Source: Siphonodentalium dalli (Eukaryota > Mollusca > Scaphopoda > Gadilida > Siphonodentaliidae). From it: 64,000 nt of DNA. The notes beneath the pieces are model-generated. The model was not told the DNA's origin. It made no database searches and saw only the letters and a program-made list of their open reading frames with translations. The stretch covers positions 193,986,816 through 194,050,815 of the forward strand of contig CP136066.1 in NCBI GenBank assembly GCA_032622095.1. The letters run 5' to 3'. Positions 1 to 11,322 of this stretch are shown here, piece by piece; the first letter of the stretch is position 1; each line of letters begins with the position of its first letter. The position numbers were made by a program, and so were the translations under genes.

Positions 1-590
1 AGATAGCCCTGTCGTACACTTGGGGATTTATTTTAAAAAGTAAACACATGACCTATGATTTTTCGTGATCAACTGGTGTCAATCTAGCTGGGTAAACATC
101 ACTAGTATGGCCTGCAGGCTTCAATTCAGCGAATTTGGCCGAAACGTTAACACTGTCGCCTATGGGAAACCATTTAGTTCCGTGATTCCAATAGTCCACT
201 CGCCTGCGGCTCGTGGACTATTCCTCATCGAGGACCACTATTTTGGCATAGTCAACTCCAAGCCATTCATTATCTATATAATAATACAAAACGGAAATAA
301 ACAGGGGTGTGGTGACAGGTGGTATGTATGGAGGTCGACCTCACCCAATTTTTTTTCAAACTTTTCAACAGTTGGAAATTTCAGATCTAAAATATGTTGA
401 AATTGTACTGTACGTTAAAAGACCAACCGTCATTTAGTGCGAAATGTGCTGCCAAAAAGTCGAATATTTTCCAATGCTGTCGCTCGGAAATGTCAATATA
501 TATCAAATCATTGTGTCAATAGTATATACAACAGTAATTATTTACCAACACCGAAATTATACGTACCATGAAGTCTAAGTGATGTTGGCA
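1..590. other. Intergenic, fragment of repeat E
   Basis: No gene. About 300-415 resembles repeat E (see 50735-51175): a polypurine/CACCC part followed by TTTTCAACAGTTGGAAATTT. The rest shows nothing recognisable. Confidence 0.5.
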
Positions 591-1030
591 CCGCATCATT
601 GTGTCACCGTAATCGGCTGTCTTTTAGGGGACGCGCGGCCTTTTACATAACCGTCCAAGAGGCATGCACGTGTCATATAATCGGACAGCAATCAGAGCGA
701 TCATTATAACGTCACCGTCTACTGACGTAAATTTGCAGCGACCCCTCATTATTACACAATCGCCCAGGGAACCAGTTTAATCCGAGACAGGTGCTCAAAT
801 TAGACCGCGCCCGCCCGATCGCTATCTCCTCTTTCTTTAATGTGTCGTCTGTGCGAAATTTCGCACGTGACCTGACGGTGCGCAGTCGCAATTAAAAGTT
901 TGTGTTATGTCCGGCGAGGGAAAGTATGAACTATTTGTTGGTTATGTGTTATCGGTGTTTGGGCGTGATGAGTGCGCACGATAAATGAGCGACCCCGGGC
1001 GTGCGTCCCAGTAGGGGTTCATTTAATAAT
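591..1030. promoter_or_regulatory. Candidate single-copy regulatory block
   Basis: Noticeably richer in CpG and in compact motifs (TGACGT, CACGTG-like, CAGGTG, TTTCGCAC palindrome) than its surroundings, and not similar to any repeat in the window. This pattern suits a conserved non-coding element. Conservation was not tested. Confidence 0.3.
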
Positions 1031-1195
1031 AAACTCGCCTAATGCGGGGCGCGTGCACCAGTTATTGTCGAACGGAAAGACGGGATATTTAACTTGCATT
1101 TTGCGTAATTTGTTGGCACGACCTGTGATTCCGATGAAGATAATTGATGTGTCAATGCAATGTGCTAAATGCGTGTTCTTCTATCATCAAATTTC

Positions 1196-1669
1196 ATTTC
1201 ACAATATGTTAAAGGCATGTTCTGATATCATAAACCGTATAATTTCACAATATGTTAAACGGATGTTCTGCTATCATAAACGTTAATTTCACAATATGTT
1301 AAAGGGATGTTCTGCTATCATAAACCGTCATTTCACAATATGTTAAAGGGATGTTCTGCTATCACAAACCGTCATTTCACAATATGTTAAACGGGTGTTC
1401 TGCTATCATAATCCGTCATTTCACAATATGTTAAACGGATGTTCTGCTATCATAACGTTCATTTCACAATATGTTAAAGGGATGTTCTGCTATCATAAAA
1501 CGTCATTTCACAATATGTTAAAGGGATGTTCTGCTATATCATAAACCGTCATTTCACAATAAGTTAAACGGATGTTCTGCTATCATAAACCGTCATTTCA
1601 CAATAAGTTAAACGGGTGTTCTGCTATCATAAACCGTTATTTCACAATATGTTAAACGGATGTTCTGAT
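1196..1669. repeat. Tandem repeat, 44-bp unit, about 11 copies
   Basis: Units start at 1196, 1242, 1286, 1330, 1374, 1418, 1461, 1505, 1551, 1595 and 1639. The unit begins ATTTCACAATATGTTAAA and continues through GGATGTTCTGC and TATCATAAACCGTC. A degenerate partial copy precedes it at about 1171-1190. Confidence 0.95.
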
Positions 1670-2430
1670 CATTCGAGGCCCCGTTCGTTTGACTGTCATA
1701 ACAGAATCACATACATTTTATCTCGTTACAATTAGAATAGACGGTCTTGAATCGGGGTGTCGAACATTTAAGGTATCAAAACAATCACAATTTTGTTCAC
1801 AATAGCATGAGATCTAAGCAAAAGAAATTTCTTGACTCAAACGAAAATGTTGGTCGTACAGTTCATTTGGTATTTTCCGTTATTGTCCTTAATTAGATTT
1901 TAGTAATATGGGTAGCTGGCTCTATATGAGTAGTATAGGTATTTCTCTATTTGAAATCGAAATGATTTTTTTTTTGCCCTTTTTTCATTTTAATATTTTC
2001 GTAATTCGACCTTAATTGTCACAGGCGCGTGGTCGAATTTATGTCGAGTTGATTGTCACTTCCGTGTGAACTTATTGTTTTGTTGCTTTGTCATATATTT
2101 TAAGATCCGCTTCCATGTGATCTTAACTAACTCCATTTCATACGGTTCAGTGTTTTAATACTCGCAGTTGTATTGATTCATATACTTCTTCCCAAGTTTT
2201 GTTTCCACTGATTTGTATCTATGGTTCTCACATATTCAAAACTATTTCTTTCACCATACAGTTCTAAACTGATAACACCCACATGCAGATGGTCTTCCAT
2301 GTTATGTATGTATTTTAGATTAACTTGTATGCACACATTTTATCGCACGCGTTGTGTCAGCATTTGCTTTACAAACCCTTTAGGGCACACATATATAATA
2401 ATCCATTGGTATAGGGGTGTTTTCATTGGT
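1670..2430. other. Intergenic, nothing recognised
   Basis: AT-rich sequence with homopolymer T runs near 1968-1985. No gene, repeat family or RNA recognised. Confidence 0.5.
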
Positions 2431-2741
2431 ATAGGGGTGATTTCGCTAAATTTCAGGAAGCTCCAGTCATGGAACAATAAACGTCACATTAGTATTAAAC
2501 TATATCCGAACAAATTCAACCTACAATTGGTGCGACCATTGTTTTAGTTGTCTAAGCGATTCAATCGATGAACCTCGATCCCCGATAATATTACTGCGTT
2601 AAGTTTCAGTTTTGAGACATACATATACACGATGAAGTAAAACCTTAATATATAAAACGGAACACAATAACTTGAATTGCTTCTCTCTATTGATGCCGTA
2701 TAAAGACTTCACACGGAACACCAAAAGCTCACTATAAGAAC

Positions 2742-2998
2742 TTAACCCTTTCAAGCTGAGAGCTGCGCTGGTGCACAATTAAAATATCATGTTTCAGTGC
2801 ATTCTCTTATAAATGCGAGTCTCACACAGGGAGCCTCGCATATATAAGAGAATGCACTGGCTTACAAGGTCAATGTAAATAGTGTTTGGCCAAAGTATTC
2901 TCTTATATTTGCGAGGCTCCATATGTGAGACTCGCATATATAAGAGAATGCATTGGCACAGGGTTTACGCAAAATTTCAAGAAGCTCCAGTCATGGAT
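2742..2998. mobile_element. Palindromic foldback element C1 (TTAA-type)
   Basis: Begins TTAACCCTTTC and contains two palindromes (2795-2860 and 2889-2957) built from a 26-base arm core TTCTCTTATA...TGCGAG. It is related in reverse orientation to C2 at 28353. The right end is degraded and its TTAA is not visible. The duplicate at 3684-3687 retains a plain TTAA at the site where C1 starts. Confidence 0.65.
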
Positions 2999-3055
2999 CA
3001 ATAGATTTCGCACTACATAATGGTTGAATTATTAAACTATCAGAAAAACTTCAAG

Positions 3056-3459
3056 ATATGTGACCCGCCATATCAAATCCAGTCGTAAGTCGGCTCGCAT
3101 ATATAAGAGAATGCATTGGCCTAACAATTTTTTATCATGTTTTTTAAATAAATGTTTCTTACAAATTTTAGGACATAAAATAAAAAACATCCATTATCCT
3201 GCATGGGGCCCCACACATATATAGAAGCATATAGAAAGTGTCGTCTGCTCATGTTTGTCTGGGGCTCTGTATGGGTGAAATTATAAAATTGTTAAAGAAT
3301 ACAAGAAAAAAGTATTAAAATTGTAAAAAATTGTTAGGCCAATGCATTCTCTTATATATGCGAGGCGACCTATGGTCTCGCATATATAAGAGAATGCATT
3401 GGCACAGGGTAAAAAAAATCCCGACTTACGACTGGATTTGATATGGCGGGTCACATATA
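3056..3459. repeat. Foldback element B1 with 38-bp outer inverted repeat
   Basis: Positions 3056-3093 and 3422-3459 are exact reverse complements over 38 bases. Inside lie a half palindrome (3094-3120), a unique middle shared with B2, and a full palindrome (about 3337-3412). Confidence 0.82.
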
Positions 3460-3689
3460 TACTTTTGGTCCTTCCAAACTGTTTTAGATGACTACGCGAT
3501 TCGGTCAATGAATCTCGATCCCCGATAAGATTACTGGTTAAAGGTTTCAGTTTTGAGACATAAATACACGCTGAAGAGAAATCTGAATATAGTCGAGCAT
3601 AAAACGGGACACAATAAGAATCGCTTCGCTCTATCGATGCCCTATAAAGACTTCACACTGAAACCCCATTTCTCTCTAAGAACTTAATG

Positions 3690-4165
3690 ATCCAGGTCTA
3701 TTGTAGATTAATTAAATTCACACGTGTGAATCATCGATTTCTATTCAGAACAGAGGAATGGTTTGATTGATTTTCCATCTGCGTAAAAATAGGCGCCGAA
3801 AACCCGCAATTTATCAGGTATAAACTCGGGAAAATGTTCCACATAGCCACGCTCCCAATATAACCAAAGAAGGTATGTGGTGTCTTATTTCAAGCATTGT
3901 TAAACATTTATTCCGAGTTTCTGGCATCCAGTCGTAGCAGATCTTTCATTAAAATATAATTAACTATATAAAGCTGTGTGCGATGTTGTTGCCTGACAGA
4001 GCCTTTATTCAGCGGCGGCCCCATTTTGATCGTTTAAATACAAAAATAAATTTTTTGTTTTAATTATTTTTCAGATTGAACTCCTTGCTCAATTTAAATT
4101 GTTGTTATTTATTTAATAATGTTTTTTGATTGGATAGGATAATTTGGAAAATGATATGCTTATAG
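3690..4165. other. Intergenic, nothing recognised
   Basis: No gene or recognised repeat. AT-rich with a few TTAA sites. Confidence 0.5.
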
Positions 4166-4985
4166 TTAAAGGGACTTAATGACTTCGGAGTGTGTTTATG
4201 CGAAATAACATAAAAGTCTGTAAAACAACTATATATCATCAACATGTACATGAAGAAATAGATTGACTTTATTCTTAGTTTCACTGCTAATAACTCTCCA
4301 ATAATTACCGATAAAAGTCCAATTAATCCAATAAGATACCAAAGTTTAATCAAAAATTGGCGGTAAACATTGGAAAAGGTCGAAGTATATGAAAAATATT
4401 CTGAAAATCACATTCGGACAAAATTATTTGAACTTGCTATATACAATCAGTTTTGTTTACATGACATTGGTTTCAACACGCGAAAAATTTCGTTATTGGA
4501 GAACTATCAAAAATGATTAACCCTTTACCCAACAGAAGGGCCCTGTGCCAATGCATTCTCTTATATATGCGAGTCGACCATAGGTCGCCTCGCATATATA
4601 AGAGAATGCATTGGCCTAACACATTAAAAATTATAAAATTGTTTTTTAGGCCAATGCATTCTCTTATATATGCGAGGCGACCTATGGTCGACTCGCATAT
4701 ATAAGAGAATGCATTGGCACAGGGCATAACTGTAACTATCACAATGTGGTCAAGGAACCGGTTCCAATGATATCCATATTTGTATGGTTCAATTGAGACA
4801 GACCGAAGATATTTTAGGCTGTTGAAGCTTTATTTGGCCGGTTTTGGCCGGTTTGTTGGGTAAAGGGTTAAAGGAAAAAAGTTTATCTATTTCTCCACGT
4901 TTTTCTTAGTGCGTGCTTGTTTTACAGACTAAACTATGTTTGCACATTTACCCACTGCGATCGCGAGTGCCTTGTGTCCCTTTAA
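4166..4985. mobile_element. TTAA-flanked element K1, carrying nested A1
   Basis: Begins TTAAAGGGAC (4166) and ends GTCCCTTTAA (4985). The element proper is about 465 bases once nested A1 (4517-4871) is removed, matching K2 in length. Inverted ends on TTAA suggest piggyBac-type mobilisation. It encodes nothing convincing. Confidence 0.75.
4517..4871. mobile_element. TTAA-flanked palindromic MITE A1
   Basis: Ends TTAACCCTTTACCCAACA and its exact reverse complement (4854-4871), an 18-base terminal inverted repeat including TTAA. Inside are two palindromes (about 4548-4617 and 4650-4723) that also mirror each other. piggyBac family ends typically read TTAACCC...GGGTTAA, which these match. Confidence 0.88.
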
Positions 4986-5128
4986 TGGGAGGTTTAATAA
5001 TAAGGAAAGTCAACAAAGTTAAAGTCATACAATGAAGGAATCGAATTGATTATGCAAATACAATGACCCCAATGATGTATGTGATAATTCAAAGAGATCG
5101 AACCATAAATGCGACGGAGCTATATATA

Positions 5129-5541
5129 CAGACAGAAGTATTTTTTTACTCTGTGCCAATGCATTCTCTTATATATGCGAGTCGACCATAGGTCGCCTCG
5201 CATATATAAGAGAATGCATTGGCCTACCAATTTTTTATCATTTTTTTTAAATAAATGTTTCTTACAATTTTTAGGACATAAAATAAAAAAAACATCCATT
5301 ACCCTGCAGGGAGCCCAACACATATATAGAAGCATATAGAAGAGTGTCGTCTGCTCATGTTTGTCTGGTGCTCTGTATGGGTGAAATTATAAAATTGTTA
5401 AGGAATACAAGAAAAAATTATTAAAATTGTAAAAAATTGTTAGCCCAATGCATTCTCTTATATATGCGAGGCGACCTATGGTCGACTCGCATATATAAGA
5501 GAATGCATTGGCACAGGGTAAACAAATACTTCTGTCTGTGT
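5129..5541. repeat. Foldback element B2
   Basis: The outer inverted repeat ACAGACAGAAGTATTT (from about 5128) is mirrored by AAATACTTCTGTCTGT near 5541. Both inner palindromes are complete (5151-5225 and 5443-5517). The middle, including AGAAGCATATAGAA and TGTCGTCTGCTCATG, is shared with B1 although the outer arms differ. Confidence 0.8.
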
Positions 5542-5654
5542 GCCTATATTTCAATTTGAAATCCAAGATGGACGCTGGATCACTTGGATGAAAAATGTGG
5601 CCTATACCGCGTCCCCAAATATTTATTGATGCAAAAACTAAAATCAACGATGGC

Positions 5655-5875
5655 TGCCAGACAGGGACGTGCCGACGTGGGTGTAGGGTATACCAACCCA
5701 ACTTTGGTAAAATGTGCCAACAGTTGCAAATTCCAATTGGGAATATGTTGTTTCTAGACCAAGAGTCGCATATTGTCATACTTTTAATTGGTCAACAGTT
5801 TTGGACTGATAATGCCATCAGATGGAGATGTTGGAAATTTCCAACAGTTGGAAAGCTTGAGGTATCAGTTGAAAA
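5655..5875. repeat. Repeat E fragment
   Basis: Similar to 50735-51175 and 47205-48430: GGGACGTGCCGAC, then CCAACAGTTG boxes, then GTTGGAAAGCTTGAGG and CAGTTG. Old and diverged. Confidence 0.6.
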
Positions 5876-6480
5876 ATGGCTGCTGGCGGCCATGTTTTCT
5901 AACGAATTTCCGAAATTTGACACCTCCCATCTGGAGGTCACTCCAAAGATCAACATGAAGATTAGTGTCGAACGGGTGATGGATGTGGCACGTATAGGCT
6001 GTGCAGAAGTATTTAGTCCTGCAAAGAGTAAAATCTAAAATGGCCTCTGGCGGTCATGTTTTTCAAAGTAATTCAGAAAAAATAATGGCTCACTCTTGAA
6101 GGTGACTCCGAATATTCATCTAAAGTTTAGTGACGATCGAGTGAGGGGTGTGGCATGTAGTGTGTGCTGAAGTATTTAGTCATGCAAAGAGTAAAATCCA
6201 AGATGGCTGTTGGCCGTCATGATTTTCATCTAAATTCGGATCCTAAACATGCATGTAAATTGTGGTAACAATTCTCCAATAAATATGGTATTCATGCAGG
6301 ATGTACCGACGAATTTAATTTTGACATCCATGATGGCTTATAGCGCCCACGTTTTGTAACGAATTTCGTAAAAGGTCGATGGCTTCGATCTCCAGGTCAC
6401 CCTGAAGATCCATATGAAATTTTGTGGCGATCAAATGAGTGGTGTGGCATGCAGAGTAGGATGCATGTGCGGAAGGGTTA
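5870..6480. repeat. Tandem block of repeat G, about 4 diverged copies
   Basis: Units of roughly 130-170 bases, each with AAAATCCAAGATGGC-like, GGTCATGTTTT, GAAGATC...ATGAAGTTTAGTG and ATGAGTGGTGTGGCA blocks, at about 5873, 6040, 6200 and 6330. The same unit recurs near 31.0-31.6, 54.9, 60.5-60.9 and 61.6 kb. Confidence 0.75.
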
Positions 6481-6664
6481 ACGGACAGACGACGGATGCC
6501 AACCTATGACAATTCATATAGCTCAAACAGTCAAACTTTACTTCGCCAGGTTGAGCTAAATCGCTGTTGGCTTGCATAATTATAGACATCGAATCAAGTT
6601 TAGAAAACATTTGGAAAATGGCTGTGACCAATGCATGGCAAGTAATGTTCAGTTCATATGCATT

Positions 6665-6983
6665 TCGTGTATTTATCAACCTATCTTATACCCCCTTCCA
6701 AATTACGTAGACAATATTTGGAAGCTCGAATGAGCCATGTCCGTTTAATATAGTCCTGATATATACATAATGTAGTTAAATTAAAGAACTGTTGCTCAGA
6801 AAAACCGGCTGCAAACAAATTGAAAGAACTGTCAGATTCTTTTAAAATTGGCGGGTTTTTTTCCCCAGAGTATATAAAGTCTATGCATGGATTTGTTCCT
6901 GATATTTATCGATCTATATTATCCCTGCTTCCAAATTATGGAGACACGTATAGAGTTTGAATGTTCGAGTGAACATCGTCCGT
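6665..6983. repeat. Repeat N, two diverged copies
   Basis: CTATCTTATACCCCCTTCC followed by AAATTACGTAGAC, then CGAATGAGCCATGTCCGTTT at 6679-6748, and a diverged second copy at about 6908-6984. Relatives lie near 9773, 21400-21510 (reverse) and 43940-44030. Confidence 0.65.
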
Positions 6984-7383
6984 TTAAAGATGCATAATCC
7001 GAAATAACGCTCCAAAATTACTATTGTTTTGGCTTCGGTTGTAAAACATATCTGATTCGAGTCGATGAACCCACCCATCAAAGCTCAGAGTTATCAGATA
7101 TCGATTTTTGAAATCTGTTATTTGTCACCACCTGGAATATTTGGAGGCCTGGCAAATTTGCGACGAATGCCGGCGACCGACACACTCTCGATACCAAATT
7201 GTGTTGAACAAAATGTTGATATATCACACTTTTGCAATTTTATAATATAGTAGACAGTGGTGTTATATATAGCATTATTTTTTGGCAACTAATCGATCCG
7301 GATAACTGAACCAGCATTTCAAGTAATGTTGTTGTTGGAATAATGATATGGGGACCATCTATAATCGGATTGTGTACTTTTAA
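6984..7383. mobile_element. TTAA-flanked element H3
   Basis: Starts TTAAAGATGCATAATCCG and ends CGGATTGTGTACTTTTAA, diverged from the H family ends TTAAAGGTACTCAATCCG. Interior shared with H1 and H2 (GATTCGAGTCGATGAACCCA, AAAGCTCAGAGTTATCAGAT). 400 bases, non-coding. Confidence 0.75.
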
Positions 7384-7685
7384 CGTTCGGTTTATTCTCA
7401 TGGAAAGTGTTTATTCTCTGAACAAAAAATGTATAGGTTACCTTTAAATCGTGACAAAATATATACAAATAATACTTAATGGTTAAAAAAATTATCCAGA
7501 CGGAGCTTATTCAACACGCCATCCAGACCGTCACAAAAATATTGAGTGCCACTAATTTAAAGCAATGTAAAAAGAGCAGATTGTTATGGTGTCAACACTG
7601 TATCAAATGTCACAGTAAATCGGATAATTCTATTGTAATTGAGTGTGCTTGTTACATAGGACCCAATTGTTTTCTATAACAAACT
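7384..7685. other. Intergenic, nothing recognised
   Basis: No gene or recognised repeat. Confidence 0.45.
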
Positions 7686-8060
7686 CCCCATGGCGCTGTG
7701 GGGGTTGACTCCTCTGCCGGAGATTTGTTGTGGATTTGGAAATGGATTATTATTGGTGTGATTTGTCCACCAACACAGCGTGCACCCGCTGAACCCGATT
7801 GGGTTTCTCGTTGTTATCTCGCTAAGGTGATTAGCTCCGATCTAATTGTTATTCAATTATATTATTAGAAATGATGCCTCATTGTCGTAATGAGGTGAAA
7901 TGACGAACAATTTACTCGTTACGGCTGTTGTGTTTGCAACTTGTCAGCATTTGCTGATGAGGTATTTTCACCTTAATTTATAATTTGCTGATCGATTGTG
8001 GACCCCAATTCGTGTGTTGACAGCTTTTCAGATAAAGTTATTTTTCAGCCACGTGCCCGT
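7686..8060. promoter_or_regulatory. Candidate single-copy regulatory block
   Basis: Less AT-rich, non-repetitive sequence with clustered motifs: several Sox-like ACAA/TTGT cores, homeodomain TAATT sites, TTGACAG, and a duplicated TTTGCTGAT. About 6.5 kb upstream of FoxG and a reasonable enhancer candidate. Untested. Confidence 0.3.
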
Positions 8061-8590
8061 GAATCTGCCATATTAATTTAAACATGTTTTATAAACTAGA
8101 TAAGGATATTGGGACACAAGTGCTACAAGTTACAATCGCCAAGTTCCCATGTAACTCTTCCATATCGCCCTTTGGGATATATCCTAACTCCCGAAAAATG
8201 ACATATAGGCAGAGTGGTATTCGTTTGAGTCGAATATTGATAAGGCTCATTTGGACCGACAAATTAGGACATGCAATTTTAGGAGATTTTACAATAAAAG
8301 TCCATAAATGTACACTAAATACCAATGTATTATTTTATAATTTAAAAAAACGGTTATAATAGAAATTGTTCAGCTTTTTTAAGTATTCGCACTTTATATA
8401 AACGCTCTTTACATTTATTTACAAAATGAGAACATTACACTAACAATGAACGATCTTCATTCCTCCATGCCATGTATGCTGAAGAAAGATCGGAAACCGA
8501 TTAAATTTTTAATTCTATAACTCGAATAAGTTTGTTCTGTGCCATTCAATGTCCGCGTGGAAGTAATTAACGACCTATTTGTTTATCCTC
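8061..8590. other. Intergenic
   Basis: No gene recognised. A reading frame near 8084-8359 shows no known domain. One AAACGCTCTTTA motif lies at about 8400-8411. Confidence 0.45.
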
Positions 8591-8961
8591 TTAAAGTGAT
8601 GTGAAACACTCCGGTGGCGTGATCAAATAGAAATGGAGAACAATCTTATTCAAAGTAGTTATTTTTACAAATATTATTCCAAATTGACAACACCGATCGT
8701 CATTCTGATAAATTAGTTAAATGCAATGACTCTCGATGGCGAAGTCATTTGTGTTTGTTTATCGCCGATAGTTGCGTCCCGAATCCAGATGTAAATATTT
8801 ACAATTTAGCATACTTCAGACGATGTTTTATATGTAATGGTATGGTCGATTTATATGGAGTGGTATGGTCGATTTCTTTGAAATTTGCAGCGATCTTAAT
8901 TTCCCAGGTTCACATAACGCCTTAGTACACGCACCCGAACAAGTCCATAATATGTCTTTAA
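8591..8961. mobile_element. TTAA-flanked element I1
   Basis: Starts TTAAAGTGATGTGAAACA and ends ATATGTCTTTAA, the reverse orientation of I2 and I3. Shared interior includes ATAGTTGCGTCCCGAAT and ATGGTATGGTCGATTT, the latter duplicated here. 371 bases. Confidence 0.8.
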
Positions 8962-9089
8962 CCGCCCTAGATGTTATAAATTTAAAAGCGAGCATATTTT
9001 CGGGTTTCTGACGATTACAATTATCAGTTATCAACATGTTGGGCTCCATCATTCACTTGGTCAACCCAGAATTCTTTGCGCATGGACCA

Positions 9090-9138
9090 ATAAAGAGCGT
9101 TTATTATAAAGAGCGTTTATTATAAAGAGCGTTTATTT
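9090..9138. repeat. Tandem 16-bp repeat of the AAAGAGCG motif, 3 copies
   Basis: AAAGAGCGTTTATTAT occurs at 9092, 9108 and 9124. The same AAAGAGCGTT core is dispersed through the window, mostly as pairs about 43 bases apart. Confidence 0.85.
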
Positions 9139-9329
9139 ATAGACAGTTCGTGATATGGTAACATTAAAAAGTGCGTGTTTAAATCCGTCTTGGAAGTTCA
9201 AAACGTTTTATTGAATTAGAATTATTTCGACTGTTCATGTCATTTAACAAAAATGTGAATAAAATATTTGTAAACATGCATGAAATGTTCCAGGTATCGA
9301 AAACGGTCGATAAATATATGAACTACCTT

Positions 9330-9541
9330 TCTACGACCACTATATGTCACTACGACCACTATATGTCACGACCACTATATGTCACTATATGTCACGTGAC
9401 CGAACACGACACGACCACTATATGTCACTACGACCACTATATGTCACGACCACTATATGTCACTATATGTCACTACGACCACTATATGTCACTATATGTC
9501 ACTACGACCACTATATGTCACTACGACCACTATATGTCACT
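9330..9541. repeat. Tandem array of CTATATGTCAC-containing units
   Basis: About a dozen copies of a 19-20-base unit TACGACCACTATATGTCAC, some truncated to CACTATATGT, with one interruption GTGACCGAACACGACACGA near 9396-9412. GTCACGTGAC there is a 10-base palindrome. Frames across it repeat YDHYMS-like peptides and are not a credible protein. Confidence 0.93.
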
Positions 9542-9624
9542 GAAAGATGCATTGAAGTCATAACAAATACAACTTTGAACACGATGTTTTGGGTCCCCTT
9601 AAAAAAGCCATTTGCACAGCATGG

Positions 9625-9840
9625 AACAGAAAAGAGCGTTCCGTGCTAGTCTATACCTGATATGGTACACATAAAGAGCGTTTGTTTTACTTCTGTGCTA
9701 ATTTTAACCATGGAAAGTATTTGAAGTATATGAAGCCGGTATATCAATATTTCGTATATTTGTCAACCTATCTTATACCTCCTTCCAAATTACGTGGACA
9801 GCATTTGGGAGTCCGAATGAGCCACGTCCGTTTAAGTTGG
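9625..9840. repeat. Paired AAAGAGCGTT module and repeat N copy
   Basis: AAAGAGCGTT near 9631 and TAAAGAGCGTTT near 9672, separated by TAGTCTATACCTGATATGGT, followed by repeat N (9773-9834). The same module order is seen around 43.7-44.0 kb and, in reverse, 21.4-21.7 kb. Confidence 0.6.
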
Positions 9841-10787
9841 ATTAAAACAGGTTCAGATGGTGAAATTACCACTGAACATTAGAGTTGTTATTGGAAGGAG
9901 GTGGTGATGACAGAGACACTGTGTGGTGGACAATAAATTATCAACATGGGCGCTCAGTGCTAAACTTCTTTCCGTTGTTTGTTTACACGATATTCGGGAA
10001 TCCCCCAGTGTCCACTTTGAGAGAGCCATGTTCAAAGACGTGATGAACGTGCAGATTCGCCGAGATAAGAGGTTTATAAACATACAATATGCTAATTGTT
10101 TCCTTTAATAACTAATTAATAACATTTAATGGCGAAATCGTCACAGAATCTAAATATTTTATCACCAAGTCGGAATTCTGCAACATGATTGATGCACCTT
10201 GTCCGAGACACAGACTGTTGGTGCTCGAAAGCTCGACAACGAAGAAGAAACCAGACGACTACCTCAAGAGTACCAGGAAATGGTATCATTATTTTATTGT
10301 CATTCTGTTGACATATGTTGCTGTGATGAGGAACAGGAAAACCCCATACTTTCATTTGGCCAGAACGCCACATTTTAAAGCAAATCATGGCGAAACGCTA
10401 CTTTTATTTGGTCGAAGTGCCAAATAAATTCAGTAAAAAAGACAGTATTCAATCTCACAATTTGGTTCTTTCTTCACGTGTATATGTCTGTCATATATAT
10501 GTCGCATCCACTGCCATATCATGCTTCTACAATATTACGTCCTACGCGAGCTGGAAATTACTGGGCATGGATCCTTGGGAAATCTCCACGATGTTAAAGG
10601 CACTTAATGGTATGAAGTCCCAAATTTTTACCCCTGTTTTCCCACATTCCGGGGATTAGGTGCATGGTAGAAAAATACGTAACATAATTTACGGACTTAA
10701 TATGTTGCACATATTCTGTCTTATTCACAAAACATAATCTATCGTTTCCGAAAGAAAATAAAAACATGAATGAAACAACAACGAGCG
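9841..10787. other. Intergenic, nothing recognised
   Basis: No gene, RNA or repeat family recognised. Short reading frames overlap on both strands without known domains. Confidence 0.45.
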
Positions 10788-11322
10788 TTAAAGGCACGGA
10801 CGGCCTTCGTTGCAGAAATATTAATATTTGTTCAAATCGCCATCAACAGAAGGAATATTAAAATATATATAGTTTTGTTCATATGCCAAACATAATCAGC
10901 GCGTAAATAATATATTGTCATCAAGACGTACGATTGTGTACGTAAACAAGAACCTTCTCGTGTTACATAAGTTGTGCTTCTGTTTACATAACACAGCGCA
11001 ATTCTATATTGGTTAATCACACATAAATGATATAAACGCTCTTTATTATTTCCATATCAGGAAAACAGTAACAAATAACGCTCTTTATGTTTACCATATC
11101 CGGATCTAAACAAAAGCCAGGTTCTGTAACGTTTTTTTGCTTTTGTTTGCATAACAAAGGAAAAACATTTGACAATAACATACTGTTTATATATGCCATA
11201 TTTATGATTGGTAAAAGAACAAAGTCTGTCTATATTTTACTATTATTTATGTTTATGGCGGTTTTTGACGAAGGTGAATATTTTAACAGCATACCCACCA
11301 CCAACGCCGCCCGTATCTTTAA
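10788..11322. mobile_element. TTAA-flanked element J1
   Basis: Starts TTAAAGGCACGGACGGCCTT. The right end at 11319-11322 is a decayed inverted repeat. Homologous along its length to J2, with shared GGAATATTAAAA, TTTGTTTACATAAC and ACCCACCACCAACGCC blocks. Contains two AACGCTCTTTAT motifs (about 11034 and 11077). 535 bases. Confidence 0.75.

Larger units (their letters stand above)
2431..3689. repeat. Direct duplication interrupted by foldback insertions
   Basis: About 2551-2741 and 3483-3683 are diverged direct copies of roughly 190 bases (landmarks CTCGATCCCCGATAA, CAGTTTTGAGACATA, TATAAAGACTTCACAC, AAGAACTTAA). A shorter piece containing GAAGCTCCAGTCATGGA recurs near 2460 and 2983. Foldback repeats C1 and B1 lie between the copies. 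Confidence 0.75.

Noticed and set aside
1196-1669. CRISPR array
   Set aside because: The tandem units abut without unique spacers, and the DNA is animal.
5595-6038. 147-residue frame
   Set aside because: It runs across two diverged dispersed repeats (E and G), whose other copies do not keep the frame.
9237-9649. Frames of 101-108 residues with YDHYMS-like repeats
   Set aside because: By-products of the short tandem array at 9330-9541.
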